Shown: positions 54,499 to 64,000, numbered from the stretch's first letter. The stretch: DNA of 64,000 nt from Pacificibacter marinus (GCF_018860505.1 NZ_JAHKPU010000018.1:111413-175412); one strand, 5' to 3'. Notes: generated by a model from the sequence alone, not told the origin. Translations and numbers: made by a program.

Positions 54499-56919
54499 TC
54501 AAAAGGGCGCGTCATCCGCTTGGGCGGCAGGCTTCACATATTGCGCCTTTAGGGTCTTGGCGCCCGCATGATCGAACTCAACCGTGAGAGTGTCGCCATC
54601 AGCCAAAATCACTTCGCCGTAGCCAAATTTGACATGGAACACACGTTCACCTGCAACGAACGATGTCGCGGCTTTCATATCAAGCGTAATCGGTTTGGCG
54701 GCAGGAGCGCGATGTTGGCGGCTTTGCAAGCGTTTCCACCCCGGAGAATTGTAAACATCTGCCTCAGAAACACGGTCATCAAAGGATGCGGTACTCGCAC
54801 GCGACGTGCCAAAGCCACTTCCCACGGCCTGCGGCGTCATCACATCGACATGTTCATGCGGCATCTCGTCAATAAACCGCGAAGGCAATTGCGATTGCCA
54901 TTGGCCAAACACGGGACGATTGCTGGCGAAAGAGATCGTACATAACTCTTCGGCGCGGGTGATTCCCACGTAGGCCAAGCGCCGCTCTTCTTCCAACCCG
55001 CTCAACCCGCTTTCATCCATCGACCGCTGAGACGGGAACAAGCCTTCTTCCCAACCGGGTAAAAACACCACAGGGAACTCAAGACCTTTTGCGCCGTGCA
55101 GGGTCATGATGGTGACCTTGGGATCAAATTCATTGGAATCATTATCAACGCTCAGCGCCACATTTTCCAAGAATCCGTTCAGGTTGTCATGCTCGTCCAA
55201 GCCTTTGACCAGCTCTTTAAGGTTTTCCAAACGCCCCGGTGCCTCGGGGGTTTTGTCGTTTTGCCACATCACGGTGTAGCCGCTTTCGTCCAAAATGCGC
55301 TCAGCCAGTTCAACATGACTGATCTCTGCGGGGACATAGTCGACAGATTCGACCACCGCTTCGTCATCATCAATACCAGGGTAGCGAATTTGTTGGACCG
55401 CAAGCGATGACCACGTGTCAAGCTGCGTGACCAATTCAGCCACGGCCGTTTTGGCTTTACCTTTCAGCATCCCTTCTTGCAGGGCCAAACGCGCGCCCTC
55501 TTTCAACGCCACACCATTGGCCCGCGCCATGGTTTGAATATCAAGCAAGGCTTTCGGGCCGACACCGCGCTTTGGGGTGTTGATGATGCGCTCAAACGCC
55601 AAATCGTCTTCAGGTTGGATCACCACGCGGAAATAGGCGATGGCATCGCGACATTCCAAACGCTCATAGAACTTCGGCCCACCAATCACGCGATAGGCCA
55701 AGCCGATCTTGAGGAACCGATCCTCAAAAGCGCGCATTTGGTGCGAAGCGCGCACGAGAATCGCCATATCTTCCAAGGAAAACTGACGCAGTTTGGCGCG
55801 CGATCCAGAGGCCATGGCCTCGATCTCTTCGCCGATCCAGCGCGCTTCATCCTCGTAATCCCAATGACCGATTAAGCGCACCAATTCGCCCTCAGGTTCT
55901 GCCGTCCACAGGTCTTTGCCCAAGCGATTTGTATTGCCTGCAATTACGCCAGACGCTGCGGCCAAAATATGCGGCGTAGAGCGGTAGTTTTGCTCCAGAC
56001 GCACGACCTTGGCGCCCGGAAAATCCTTTTCAAAGCGCAGGATATTGCCCACTTCAGCCCCGCGCCAGCCATAGATCGACTGATCATCATCGCCAACACA
56101 GCACACATTTTTATGTGCCGCACCGAGTAAGCGCAGCCATAAATATTGTGCCACGTTGGTATCTTGGTACTCGTCCACCAAAATGTATTTGTACCAGCGC
56201 TGATATTGTTCCAGCAGGTCAGGGTGCGTTTGAAAAATCGTCACCATGTGCAACAAAAGATCACCAAAATCACAGGCATTCAAAGCCTTTAAGCGGTCTT
56301 GATATTGGCGGTACAGTTTTAACCCATAGCCATTGAAGGCCTCGTCATCCGCCGCCGACACTTTTTCAGGCGTCAAAGCGCGGTTTTTCCACGCATCGAT
56401 CACACCCGCCAACTGGCGCGCGGGCCAGCGTTTTTCATCGATGCCTTCAGCCTTGATCAACTGCTTAAGCAAGCGCACCACATCGTCAGTGTCCAGAATC
56501 GTGTAATTGGATTTTAGCCCCACAAGTTCCGCATGACGGCGCAGTTGCTTCACACAGACAGAGTGAAAGGTGCCAAGCCACGGCATCCCCGCAACGGAGG
56601 TGCCCATCAGACCGCCCACACGCTCTTTCATCTCGCGCGCGGCTTTGTTGGTAAAGGTCACGGCTAAAATTTCATTCGGGCGGGCCCGTCCAGTGTTGAG
56701 CAAATGAGCAATACGGCAGGTCAAGGCCTTGGTCTTTCCTGTGCCAGCGCCCGCCAACATCAAAACGGGACCATCTAAAGTCTCAACCGCTTCGCGTTGC
56801 GCAGGGTTCAGACCATCCAGATAAGGCATCGGCCGCGCGGCCATCGCCCGTTGGGTGAGTGAGCCCCCAGCGGGGGCAACGGCGGCCTCGAAGGCGTCTT
56901 CTTCATCAAATCTGCTCAT
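54499..56919 (-). CDS. uvrD: UvrD/PcrA-family ATP-dependent DNA helicase
   Basis: Superfamily 1A 3'-5' helicase for nucleotide excision and mismatch repair. The 806-residue protein shows LNPAQREAVETLDGPVLMLAGAGTGKT (motif I, near residue 50), AVTFTNKAAREMKERV (Ia), VDEYQDTN (II, near 245), GDDDQSIYGWRGA (III), LEQNYRS (IV), MTLHGAKGLEFPVVFLPG (V), and RRLAYVGITRAEE (VI, near 655). A C-terminal Tudor-like part (GERVFHVKFGYGEVI) is as in PcrA. MSRFDEED was chosen as start by family likeness; the ribosome site is weak. Cited motifs are split here only for length. Confidence 0.95.
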   Translation of the reverse strand: MSRFDEEDAFEAAVAPAGGSLTQRAMAARPMPYLDGLNPAQREAVETLDGPVLMLAGAGTGKTKALTCRIAHLLNTGRARPNEILAVTFTNKAAREMKERVGGLMGTSVAGMPWLGTFHSVCVKQLRRHAELVGLKSNYTILDTDDVVRLLKQLIKAEGIDEKRWPARQLAGVIDAWKNRALTPEKVSAADDEAFNGYGLKLYRQYQDRLKALNACDFGDLLLHMVTIFQTHPDLLEQYQRWYKYILVDEYQDTNVAQYLWLRLLGAAHKNVCCVGDDDQSIYGWRGAEVGNILRFEKDFPGAKVVRLEQNYRSTPHILAAASGVIAGNTNRLGKDLWTAEPEGELVRLIGHWDYEDEARWIGEEIEAMASGSRAKLRQFSLEDMAILVRASHQMRAFEDRFLKIGLAYRVIGGPKFYERLECRDAIAYFRVVIQPEDDLAFERIINTPKRGVGPKALLDIQTMARANGVALKEGARLALQEGMLKGKAKTAVAELVTQLDTWSSLAVQQIRYPGIDDDEAVVESVDYVPAEISHVELAERILDESGYTVMWQNDKTPEAPGRLENLKELVKGLDEHDNLNGFLENVALSVDNDSNEFDPKVTIMTLHGAKGLEFPVVFLPGWEEGLFPSQRSMDESGLSGLEEERRLAYVGITRAEELCTISFASNRPVFGQWQSQLPSRFIDEMPHEHVDVMTPQAVGSGFGTSRASTASFDDRVSEADVYNSPGWKRLQSRQHRAPAAKPITLDMKAATSFVAGERVFHVKFGYGEVILADGDTLTVEFDHAGAKTLKAQYVKPAAQADDAPF

Positions 56920-57039
56920 GAGCCAGACGTTAATGCAGACGCGCCGTGAGGAAAAGAGTGTTCTGCAATTGTTCGCAAACAATTCAACAAAAGCGCCTTC
57001 GGCACGACCTTAAGCGTGCGATTGCTGCCTTAGCGGATT

Positions 57040-57639
57040 TTAGGGCGTTTGCACCACGCGCTCGATGGATCTGACATAGCGTTGAAACAGCTTGGAAAAG
57101 GTTTCGATTTCAGCTTCGGTCCAGCCCTCAAAAGCTTGCACCATCAAAGACCATTTCGACCGCATGAATTCATTCAAGAACCCGTAGCCTTTGGTCGTCA
57201 CCATCAAAACGGCTTTACGCGCATCATCTTGTGCGACGCCGCGTTCGACATAACCGCGAGACACAATATCTGCAACAATGCGCGAGGCCCGCGACGGGTC
57301 CACTTGCATCATCTCGGCCACCAAACCAACAGTTGGCAACATCGGCTCAGGCCGACCGATACCGCCTTGAATACGCGCCACAGAAATCAGCCCCTGCAAC
57401 AAGGCTGGCTCTAACGTTTCGCTTAAGTCATTTAAAACTTTGCCGCGAAATTCTTCGCGTTCCCACATCCTGCGCCACTGAAAATTTGCGACATCAAACT
57501 GCAACAGCGCGTCTGTCGCCTCTGCCGAGAACCCTTTTTCTTTGAGAAAGTCGGGGATTCCATTTTGAATGCGGGGATCATTTTTGAACCCAGAGTCTTT
57601 AGATTGCGTCGATGCATAAGGGGGCGTTTTTTGAGACAT
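57040..57639 (-). CDS. MarR-family transcriptional regulator
   Basis: A 199-residue regulator. An N-terminal extension of about 50 residues precedes the MarR winged helix domain, where LISVARIQGGIGRPEPM leads to the recognition helix VDPSRASRIVADIVSRGYVER (about residues 112-132) and the wing DDARKAVLMVTTKG. It is divergent from an MFS exporter gene, and the shared intergenic region contains a perfect 16-bp palindrome. By analogy with MarR/EmrR pairs it likely represses the exporter until a ligand binds. The extended N-terminus is longer than in classic MarR. Confidence 0.88.
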   Translation of the reverse strand: MSQKTPPYASTQSKDSGFKNDPRIQNGIPDFLKEKGFSAEATDALLQFDVANFQWRRMWEREEFRGKVLNDLSETLEPALLQGLISVARIQGGIGRPEPMLPTVGLVAEMMQVDPSRASRIVADIVSRGYVERGVAQDDARKAVLMVTTKGYGFLNEFMRSKWSLMVQAFEGWTEAEIETFSKLFQRYVRSIERVVQTP

Positions 57640-57675
57640 GCTTTGTGGGTGCCATAATTATATATGACCGTCAAG

Positions 57676-57711
57676 TGTGTGCGATTGTCACATATGTGAC
57701 ATTGACACACA
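57676..57711. promoter_or_regulatory. Palindromic operator between the MarR regulator and MFS genes
   Basis: TGTCACATATGTGACA (57686-57701) is a perfect 16-bp palindrome. It is flanked at equal distance by TGTGTG (57676-57681) and CACACA (57706-57711), giving a symmetric 36-bp site centred in the divergent intergenic region. This is a likely binding site for the adjacent MarR protein. Confidence 0.75.
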
Positions 57712-57772
57712 TATTCTCACCCCCTAAACCAACACCAAAGATAAAAGTATAAGATACCGTTAAGGAACGCAC

Positions 57773-59287
57773 ATGCCACACACCCAATCTCCCGCGCCGC
57801 ACGCCTCAAGCGCAGAATCTCAATCTGTCGGCTTGGTGATCGCCTCTGTCGCTGTTTTATTGCTACTGGCTGCGCTTGACCAAACCATCGTTTCCACCGC
57901 CCTGCCCACGATTGTCGCGGACCTTGGCGGGCTTGAGCATCTGTCTTGGGTGGTTACCTCTTATATCTTGGCCTCAACTGTCGTCGCGCCACTCTATGGC
58001 AAATTTGGTGACCTATTCGGACGCCGCAATATGGTGTTCATATCTGTAAGCCTGTTCTTGATCGGGTCGATCCTGTGCGGTTTGGCTGGATCAATGATGT
58101 TTCTGATCTTGGCGCGTGCCGTCCAAGGGCTTGGCGGTGGCGGCCTGTTCGTCTTGGCTTTGTCCATTATTGGTGACGTGCTGCCACCCAAAGATCGCGG
58201 TAAAATCCAAGGCGTATTCGCTGGCGTTTTTGGCATATCCTCAGTGGTCGGCCCGCTGTTGGGTGGTTGGTTTGTGGATGCGCTGAGCTGGCACTGGATT
58301 TTCTTTATCAACCTCCCCATTGGCGCGCTGGCTTTGATCGGGTTCATGATCGGTTTCAAACCGACAGGAAAACGCAAGTCAGCCTCCATCGATTTTTCTG
58401 GCGTCGTGACGCTGACCATTGCCTTGTCTGCTTTGGTGCTGGTGACCGCTTTGGGCGGCAGAGATATTGCATGGAATAGCGCTGCTGCACTGGGGTTAAT
58501 CGCCCTGTGTTTTGCGTCAACCGCAGCATTCATCATAGCAGAAAAACGCGCAGCCGAGCCGATTTTACCGCTGGGCCTGTTTCGGATGAATGTCTTTGTG
58601 GTGTGTTCACTTTTGGCCCTGTTCACAGGCGCTATGATGCTTGGCTCCATCACCTTTTTACCACTATTTTTGCAAATGGCCAAAGGCGTAAGCCCCACAA
58701 CATCTGGCTTACAACTTATCCCGCTGACGATCGGGGTCTTATCTGGCTCCACAATCGCGGGGCGCTATATGGGCAGAACAGGACGCTACCGTAGATTGCC
58801 TATCATCGGCACGTTTTTGGCGACATTTGGTGCGCTGGGACTGACACAAATTTCGAGCGATATGAGCGGCCTGTTCTTTTCGGCCATGCTGATCCTTATG
58901 GGCGCGGGCCTTGGGATGAACTTTCCCGTGATCAGCACAGCCGTGCAAAACACTGTGCCACGCACCCATCTTGGTACGGCCACAGCGGCGGGTGTTTTGT
59001 TTCGTCAAATCGGCGGGTCAGTGGCCGTGGCTTTGTTTGGCGCGATCTTTGCCTCAGGCGTTGCGAGATCATTAGGCGGTGTCGAAATTGAAGGCATGAC
59101 ATCGATTGCGGAACTGGGCCCACAAATGCTGGCAGAGTTGCCAGCGGCCGTTCAAGATCAGATCGCGCACGCCGTGACCAACGCCATCCAACCTGTATAT
59201 TGGATCGTAGCAGGACTTTCTTTCACAGCATTCATTGTTTCACTGTTCCTCAAAGATGAAGAACTCCAAGGGGCAAGAAATCGTTAA
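57773..59287 (+). CDS. MFS transporter, DHA2 (EmrB/QacA) family
   Basis: A 504-residue drug:H+ antiporter-like protein with about 14 membrane helices. Motif D1/A-type signatures are seen: LDQTIVSTALPTIVADLGG near residue 36, and GKFGDLFGRRN near 76 in loop 2-3. The antiporter motif C-like segment GVFGISSVVGPLLGGWFVD lies near 150. These place it with DHA2 multidrug exporters. It stands alone without a membrane-fusion partner. It is divergent from and probably controlled by the MarR gene through the palindrome at 57676-57711. Substrate unknown. Confidence 0.92.
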   Translation: MPHTQSPAPHASSAESQSVGLVIASVAVLLLLAALDQTIVSTALPTIVADLGGLEHLSWVVTSYILASTVVAPLYGKFGDLFGRRNMVFISVSLFLIGSILCGLAGSMMFLILARAVQGLGGGGLFVLALSIIGDVLPPKDRGKIQGVFAGVFGISSVVGPLLGGWFVDALSWHWIFFINLPIGALALIGFMIGFKPTGKRKSASIDFSGVVTLTIALSALVLVTALGGRDIAWNSAAALGLIALCFASTAAFIIAEKRAAEPILPLGLFRMNVFVVCSLLALFTGAMMLGSITFLPLFLQMAKGVSPTTSGLQLIPLTIGVLSGSTIAGRYMGRTGRYRRLPIIGTFLATFGALGLTQISSDMSGLFFSAMLILMGAGLGMNFPVISTAVQNTVPRTHLGTATAAGVLFRQIGGSVAVALFGAIFASGVARSLGGVEIEGMTSIAELGPQMLAELPAAVQDQIAHAVTNAIQPVYWIVAGLSFTAFIVSLFLKDEELQGARNR

Positions 59288-59473
59288 AACAAGGGTTTAC
59301 TCCCGCAATATCGATGTTTGAGGCTATTTTCCCAAGTCTCGAACGTCCTGACCTTTCGTTTTGTTTGCGCAACCATTACAAGACTGCGACCAAAAAACGC
59401 AATTTGTGTTTGCTGCATCGCAGAAAAAAACATAGCGTACCGACGTCATCACTATCTTAGGGGAAAATAGACT

Positions 59474-62400
59474 ATGACCGACTTCAAGAAAATTCTCATC
59501 GCCAACCGCGGCGAAATTGCGATCCGCGTGATGCGCGCTGCAAACGAAATGGGGAAACGAACGGTCGCTATTTATGCCGAAGAAGACAAACTGTCCCTGC
59601 ACCGCTTCAAAGCGGACGAAGCCTATAAGATTGGCGAAGGCATGGGACCAGTTGCGGCATATCTGTCTATTGAGGAAATCATCCGTGTCGCCAAATTATC
59701 TGGCGCCGATGCGATCCACCCTGGCTATGGGCTTTTGTCCGAAAATCCTGAATTTGTAGACGCCTGCACCGAGGCTGGCATCACCTTTATCGGCCCCAAA
59801 GCCAAAACCATGCGTCAGTTGGGCGACAAAGCATCTGCTCGCAAAGTGGCTGTTGAGGCTGGCGTACCTGTTATTCCTGCCACAGAAGTCTTGGGCGACG
59901 ATTTCGATGCGATCCGCGCAGAGGCCAAAGAGGTCGGCTTTCCTTTGATGCTCAAAGCGTCCTGGGGTGGCGGCGGACGCGGTATGCGTCCTGTTTTCAA
60001 CGAAGAAGAGCTTGAAGAAAAAGTCAAAGAGGGCCGCCGCGAGGCTGAAGCGGCCTTTGGCAACGGCGAAGGCTACCTTGAGAAAATGATCGTGCGCGCA
60101 CGTCACGTTGAGGTGCAAATCTTGGGTGACAGCCACGGCAATATCTATCACCTGTACGAACGCGATTGTTCAGTGCAACGCCGCAACCAAAAAGTGGTTG
60201 AACGCGCCCCTGCCCCGTATCTGTCTGAAACCCAGCGCGAAGAAATCTGTGCTTTGGGTAAGAAAATCTGTGAACACGTCAATTATGAATGCGCGGGCAC
60301 CGTCGAATTCTTGATGGATATGGACAGCGGCAAGTTTTACTTCATCGAAGTGAACCCTCGCGTTCAAGTTGAGCACACCATCACCGAAGAAGTCACAGGC
60401 ATCGACATTGTGCGGGCGCAAATCTTGATCGCTGAAGGCAAATCCTTGACTGATGCGACAGGCGTTGCGAGCCAGTATGACGTCAAACTCGACGGTCACG
60501 CGATCCAATGCCGTGTCACCACCGAAGACCCGTCCAACAACTTTATCCCTGATTACGGCCGTATCACGTCCTACCGCACGGCCACAGGTATGGGCATTCG
60601 CCTTGATGGCGGCACGGCCTATTCTGGCGCTGTGATCACGCGCTACTACGACAGCTTGCTGACCAAAGTGACCGCATGGGCGCGCACGCCAGAGGCGGCG
60701 ATTGCCCGTATGGACCGTGCTTTGCGAGAATTCCGTATTCGCGGCGTGTCCACCAATATCGCCTTTGTGGAAAACTTGCTCAAGCACCCAACCTTTGTGT
60801 CAAACGAGTACTCCACCAAATTCATCGACAACACACCTGAGCTGTTTGACTTTAAGCCACGTCGTGATCGCGCGACAAAAATTCTGACGTATCTCGCGGA
60901 TATTTCTGTCAACGGACACCCCGAAACACTGGGTCGTCCGAAGCCTGCTGCGGATGCGCGCACACCTGTGGCCCCCAAACCGCGCACGCAAGAGATCCAA
61001 GCTGGCACCCGTCAACTACTGGAAGAAAAAGGCCCGCAAGCTGTGGCCGATTGGATGCTCGCGCAAAAGCAACTTTTGATCACCGACACCACCATGCGCG
61101 ATGGTCACCAGTCTTTGTTGGCCACGCGGATGCGGTCGATCGATATGATCAATGCGGCCCCGGCCTATGCGGCCAACCTGCCGCAGCTGTTCTCTGTTGA
61201 ATGCTGGGGCGGCGCAACCTTCGATGTGGCCTACCGGTTCTTGCAAGAATGCCCATGGCAGCGTCTGCGCGACATTCGCACGCGTATGCCGAACATCATG
61301 ACGCAAATGTTGCTGCGCGCCTCTAACGGTGTGGGCTACACCAACTACCCTGACAACGTTGTGCAGTCTTTCGTCAAACAGGCGGCGGATACAGGCGTTG
61401 ATGTGTTCCGCGTATTTGACTCGCTGAACTGGGTTGAAAACATGCGCGTGGCGATGGACGCTGTGATTGACAGCGGCAAAGTCTGCGAAGGTACGATTTG
61501 CTACACAGGCGATCTTTTGGACCCGACGCGCCCCAAATATGATCTCAAATACTACGTCCAAATGGGCAAGGATTTGAAAGCAGCAGGCGCGCATGTTCTG
61601 GGTCTCAAAGACATGGCTGGACTGTTGAAACCAGCGCAAGCCACGATGTTGGTCAAAGCTTTGAAGGAAGAAGTCGGCCTGCCGATCCACTTCCACACCC
61701 ATGACACATCCGGCATTGCGGCGGCGACCATCTTGGCCGCTGCGGATGCAGGCGTCGATGCGGTTGACGTGGCGATGGATGCCTTCTCTGGCGGCACATC
61801 GCAGCCATGTTTGGGCTCTATCGTTGAGGCCACGCGTTTCTCAGAGCGCAACACGGGTTTGGACATCGGTGCAATCCGCGAGATGTCGATCTACTGGGAA
61901 ACTGTGCGCCATCAATACGCTGCGTTTGAAAGCGGCCTAGAAGCACCAGCCTCCGAAGTCTACCTGCACGAAATGCCCGGTGGTCAATTCACCAACCTCA
62001 AAGCCCAAGCCCGCTCGCTTGGACTTGAGGACCGCTGGCATGAAGTGGCGCAAGCCTATGCCGATGTGAACATGATGTTCGGCGATATCGTTAAAGTGAC
62101 GCCTTCGTCCAAAGTGGTTGGCGATATGGCCTTGATGATGGTGTCCCAAGGCATCACTCGCGCCCAAGTCGAAGACCCATCTGTCGAAGTCTCTTTCCCA
62201 GATTCTGTCATCGATATGATGCGCGGCAATTTGGGCCAGCCCCCTGCTGGTTTCCCCGACACGATCCTCGCCAAAGTTCTGGGCGAAGAAAAACCCAACT
62301 TGGAACGCCCCGGCAAGCATCTGAAACCTGTCGATATCGAAGCGACACGTGTTGAGGCCTCTGAAGCCTTGGGTGTTGAGCTGGATGACGAGGACCTCAA

Positions 62401-62914
62401 CGGCTACCTGATGTACCCGAAAGTGTTCTCAGACTACCGCGGGCGTCACGAGACCTATGGCCCTGTGCGCACCTTGCCAACGAAAAACTTTTTCTACGGC
62501 ATGATCCCAGGCGAACAGATTTCAGTGTCTATCGATCTTGGGGTGACGCTTGAAGTGCGCTGCTCTGCTCTGTCCGAGGCAGATGATTCTGGTGAAGTGA
62601 AAGTGTTCTTTGAACTCAATGGTCAACCGCGCACTGTGCGGGTCAAGGATCGCTCAGCGGCGGCCACAGTCATCGCACGTCCGAAAGCGGAACAGGGCAA
62701 CCCAGCCCATGTTGGCGCGCCGATGCCAGGCGTTGTGGCGACTGTCGCAGTGACGGCAGAGCAAGCCGTGCTTAAGGGCGATGTTTTGTTGACCATTGAG
62801 GCAATGAAAATGGAAACATCGATCACCGCCGATCAAGATGGCACAATCAAAGCCGTGCATATCACACCAGGTGCGCAGATTGACGCCAAAGACTTGTTGG
62901 TTGAATTCGCGTAA
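59474..62914 (+). CDS. pyc: Pyruvate carboxylase
   Basis: Biotin enzyme that carboxylates pyruvate to oxaloacetate, feeding the TCA cycle and gluconeogenesis. The 1146-residue chain has all domains in one protein. The biotin carboxylase domain shows KILIANRGEIAIRVMRA near residue 5, GGGGRGM near 165 and EVNPRVQVEHTITEE near 290. The carboxyltransferase domain has TTMRDGHQSLLATRMR near 540, with metal ligands in HFHTHDTSG near 740. The C-terminal biotinyl domain has EAMKMETSI, whose Lys is biotinylated, near 1115. An acetyl-CoA-activated alpha4-type enzyme is expected. ATG follows AGGGGAAA. Confidence 0.98.
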   Translation: MTDFKKILIANRGEIAIRVMRAANEMGKRTVAIYAEEDKLSLHRFKADEAYKIGEGMGPVAAYLSIEEIIRVAKLSGADAIHPGYGLLSENPEFVDACTEAGITFIGPKAKTMRQLGDKASARKVAVEAGVPVIPATEVLGDDFDAIRAEAKEVGFPLMLKASWGGGGRGMRPVFNEEELEEKVKEGRREAEAAFGNGEGYLEKMIVRARHVEVQILGDSHGNIYHLYERDCSVQRRNQKVVERAPAPYLSETQREEICALGKKICEHVNYECAGTVEFLMDMDSGKFYFIEVNPRVQVEHTITEEVTGIDIVRAQILIAEGKSLTDATGVASQYDVKLDGHAIQCRVTTEDPSNNFIPDYGRITSYRTATGMGIRLDGGTAYSGAVITRYYDSLLTKVTAWARTPEAAIARMDRALREFRIRGVSTNIAFVENLLKHPTFVSNEYSTKFIDNTPELFDFKPRRDRATKILTYLADISVNGHPETLGRPKPAADARTPVAPKPRTQEIQAGTRQLLEEKGPQAVADWMLAQKQLLITDTTMRDGHQSLLATRMRSIDMINAAPAYAANLPQLFSVECWGGATFDVAYRFLQECPWQRLRDIRTRMPNIMTQMLLRASNGVGYTNYPDNVVQSFVKQAADTGVDVFRVFDSLNWVENMRVAMDAVIDSGKVCEGTICYTGDLLDPTRPKYDLKYYVQMGKDLKAAGAHVLGLKDMAGLLKPAQATMLVKALKEEVGLPIHFHTHDTSGIAAATILAAADAGVDAVDVAMDAFSGGTSQPCLGSIVEATRFSERNTGLDIGAIREMSIYWETVRHQYAAFESGLEAPASEVYLHEMPGGQFTNLKAQARSLGLEDRWHEVAQAYADVNMMFGDIVKVTPSSKVVGDMALMMVSQGITRAQVEDPSVEVSFPDSVIDMMRGNLGQPPAGFPDTILAKVLGEEKPNLERPGKHLKPVDIEATRVEASEALGVELDDEDLNGYLMYPKVFSDYRGRHETYGPVRTLPTKNFFYGMIPGEQISVSIDLGVTLEVRCSALSEADDSGEVKVFFELNGQPRTVRVKDRSAAATVIARPKAEQGNPAHVGAPMPGVVATVAVTAEQAVLKGDVLLTIEAMKMETSITADQDGTIKAVHITPGAQIDAKDLLVEFA

Positions 62915-62937
62915 GCCAATCGGTCAAATTTAAAACA

Positions 62938-62972
62938 AGGGCCATCGGTGCATCAGCGCTGGTGGCCTTTTT
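62938..62972 (+). terminator. Likely terminator of pyc
   Basis: GGCCATC (62940-62946) pairs with GGTGGCC (62961-62967, one G-T pair) and is followed by TTTTT. Confidence 0.65.
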
Positions 62973-63026
62973 CATATGAGCTTACGATCACATCGTGTCA
63001 CCAACGCCCCCAGAAAGGCAAACCAT

Positions 63027-63419
63027 ATGGCCCTCACCCATCTTTCTTTGCTCGCAATATTAGTACCCGATTACGATGCAGGCATCTCTTTTTTCACACA
63101 AAAACTGGGGTTCAATTTACTGGAAGACACCGACATGGGCGGCGACAAGCGATGGGTTCGGGTTGCACCGAAAGGGGCGCAGACCGAATTTTTGCTGGCG
63201 CGCGCGGTGGGCGATCAACGGGACGCGATTGGCCTGCAAGGTGGCGGGCGCGTGTGGTTGTTTTTGCGTTCGGATGATTTTGACGCGGATTATACAAAGA
63301 TGAAAGCCAACGGCGTTCACTTCGAAGAAGCCCCACGCGATGAACCCTACGGCATGGTGGCAGTGTTTCGCGATCCTTTTGGCAATCGATGGGATTTGTT
63401 GGGACCAACCAAAGCTTAA
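63027..63419 (+). CDS. VOC (glyoxalase/bleomycin-resistance fold) family protein
   Basis: A 130-residue protein with two beta-alpha-beta-beta-beta modules of the vicinal oxygen chelate fold: HLSLLAILVPDYDAGISFF near residue 4 and VHFEEAPRDEPYGMVAVFRDPFGNRWDLLG near the end. The first strand has a Leu-Ser where many members have a metal His, so a metal-dependent reaction is uncertain. It is cytoplasmic. ATG 63027 has AAAGG upstream. No substrate can be assigned. It stands between pyc and a MAPEG gene on the same strand. Cited motif shown in full is a typical C-terminal VOC signature. Confidence 0.82.
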   Translation: MALTHLSLLAILVPDYDAGISFFTQKLGFNLLEDTDMGGDKRWVRVAPKGAQTEFLLARAVGDQRDAIGLQGGGRVWLFLRSDDFDADYTKMKANGVHFEEAPRDEPYGMVAVFRDPFGNRWDLLGPTKA

Positions 63420-63481
63420 ACTGAGCCAAATCACGGCCTGCGTCGTATCCAATAGAATCAAACACACAGAAAGCCCCTCAC

Positions 63482-63874
63482 ATGCTGCCAGTCACATCCA
63501 TTTTCGCCTGCCTCGCCACAGTGATGTATATCGTTTTGGCTTTTCGTATCATTGCGATCCGCAGATCAAAGCGCATTTCACTTGGCGATGGGGCAGATCC
63601 CCGCCTTGAGACCCGTATACGCCAACACGGGAATTTTAATGAATATGTGCCGCTGACCTTGATTTTGATGGGATTGGCCGAGCTGCAAGGCGCGCCGACC
63701 CTGTTGATGATTGCTCTTGGCTTGGCCTTGCTCGCCAGCCGTATCGCCCATGTTGTGGGTCTTGAACGGATGTCCGTGCCCATCGGATTGAAACTGCGCA
63801 CTTTCGGCGTTCTGACATGTTTCGCTGTGCTGAGTGTCTTGGTGATCATCTTGCTCGTCATCGCCTTATTTTAA
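63482..63874 (+). CDS. MAPEG-family membrane protein
   Basis: A 130-residue protein with four membrane helices. The MAPEG pattern is seen in the first cytoplasmic loop and helix 2: RIRQHGNFNEYVPLTLIL, with the conserved Arg, Gln, Asn and Glu that bind glutathione in eukaryotic members, near residues 45-62. Bacterial members are often called glutathione S-transferase-like, but their activity is mostly untested. It follows the VOC gene by 62 bases and could share a transcript. Confidence 0.88.
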   Translation: MLPVTSIFACLATVMYIVLAFRIIAIRRSKRISLGDGADPRLETRIRQHGNFNEYVPLTLILMGLAELQGAPTLLMIALGLALLASRIAHVVGLERMSVPIGLKLRTFGVLTCFAVLSVLVIILLVIALF

Positions 63875-63982
63875 AGGCTCTAGGCCACGACATTCGAGGT
63901 TGCGCAAAAAAAATTAAACCTTAGCGCAATTTTACCCTTGCGGCTCCAAAGCCCACGTCCTATATCCGCCCTCACCAACGAA

Positions 63983-64000
63983 GCGGGTGTAGCTCAGGGG
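63983..64000 (+). tRNA. Start of a tRNA gene, probably tRNA-Gly(GCC), cut by the window end
   Basis: The last 18 bases, GCGGGTGTAGCTCAGGGG, match the acceptor 5' strand and D-arm start (box A) of a tRNA. This 5' end is typical of alphaproteobacterial tRNA-Gly(GCC). The anticodon is outside the window. Confidence 0.7.

Overview
The window is chromosomal DNA of an alphaproteobacterium of the order Rhodobacterales, most likely the Roseobacter group. Supporting signs are a division and cell-wall (dcw) cluster with DUF2484 genes between murC and murB, a DUF1127 gene followed by an array of CCUCCUCCC stem-loops (the CcsR arrangement known from Rhodobacter), separate aerobic cobaltochelatase genes cobS and cobT, a CtrA-type box, and alphaproteobacterial protein sequences throughout. 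Genus cannot be fixed from sequence alone. G+C looks moderate for the group; it was not computed.

Layout. 1-16.1 kb: end of a cytochrome c gene, cytochrome oxidase subunit I (ctaD), a MerR-regulated cation efflux gene, DUF4336 and DUF2244 genes, a YqeY-like gene divergent from carA, a GspE-N/glycosyltransferase fusion behind a perfect CtrA box, a GntR regulator, a HAD phosphatase, a UbiH-type hydroxylase, a Hint-domain protein and gatB. 16.2-30 kb: DUF4177, bolA, a J-domain protein, DUF808, a fasciclin protein, cobS, cobT, an Xaa-Pro aminopeptidase, DUF427, a ClC transporter, a D-lactate dehydrogenase-like flavoprotein and recN. 30-51.6 kb: the dcw cluster on the minus strand, in transcription order mraZ, rsmH, ftsL, ftsI, murE, mraY, murD, ftsW, murG, murC, two DUF2484-type genes, murB, ftsQ, ftsA, ftsZ, then lpxC and bamD. 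51.6-64 kb: an UpsM-like leader, mrp, DUF1127 plus the CcsR array, a UvrD-family helicase, a divergent MarR/MFS pair with a palindromic operator, pyruvate carboxylase, a VOC protein, a MAPEG protein and the first 18 bases of a tRNA.

Most notable point. The dcw cluster has lost both genes of the D-Ala-D-Ala branch. Between murE and mraY, where murF belongs, there is only a frameshifted relic of a MurF C-terminus. Between murB and ftsQ, where ddl belongs, there is an 84-codon open relic with a recognisable but damaged Ddl N-terminus, still overlapping ftsQ in a TGATG junction. Ddl makes D-Ala-D-Ala and MurF attaches it to the UDP-MurNAc tripeptide, so loss of exactly these two suggests joint relocation or replacement. 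The same cluster is further broken by an L-lactate dehydrogenase gene on the opposite strand between murD and ftsW, and by a terminator between mraY and murD.
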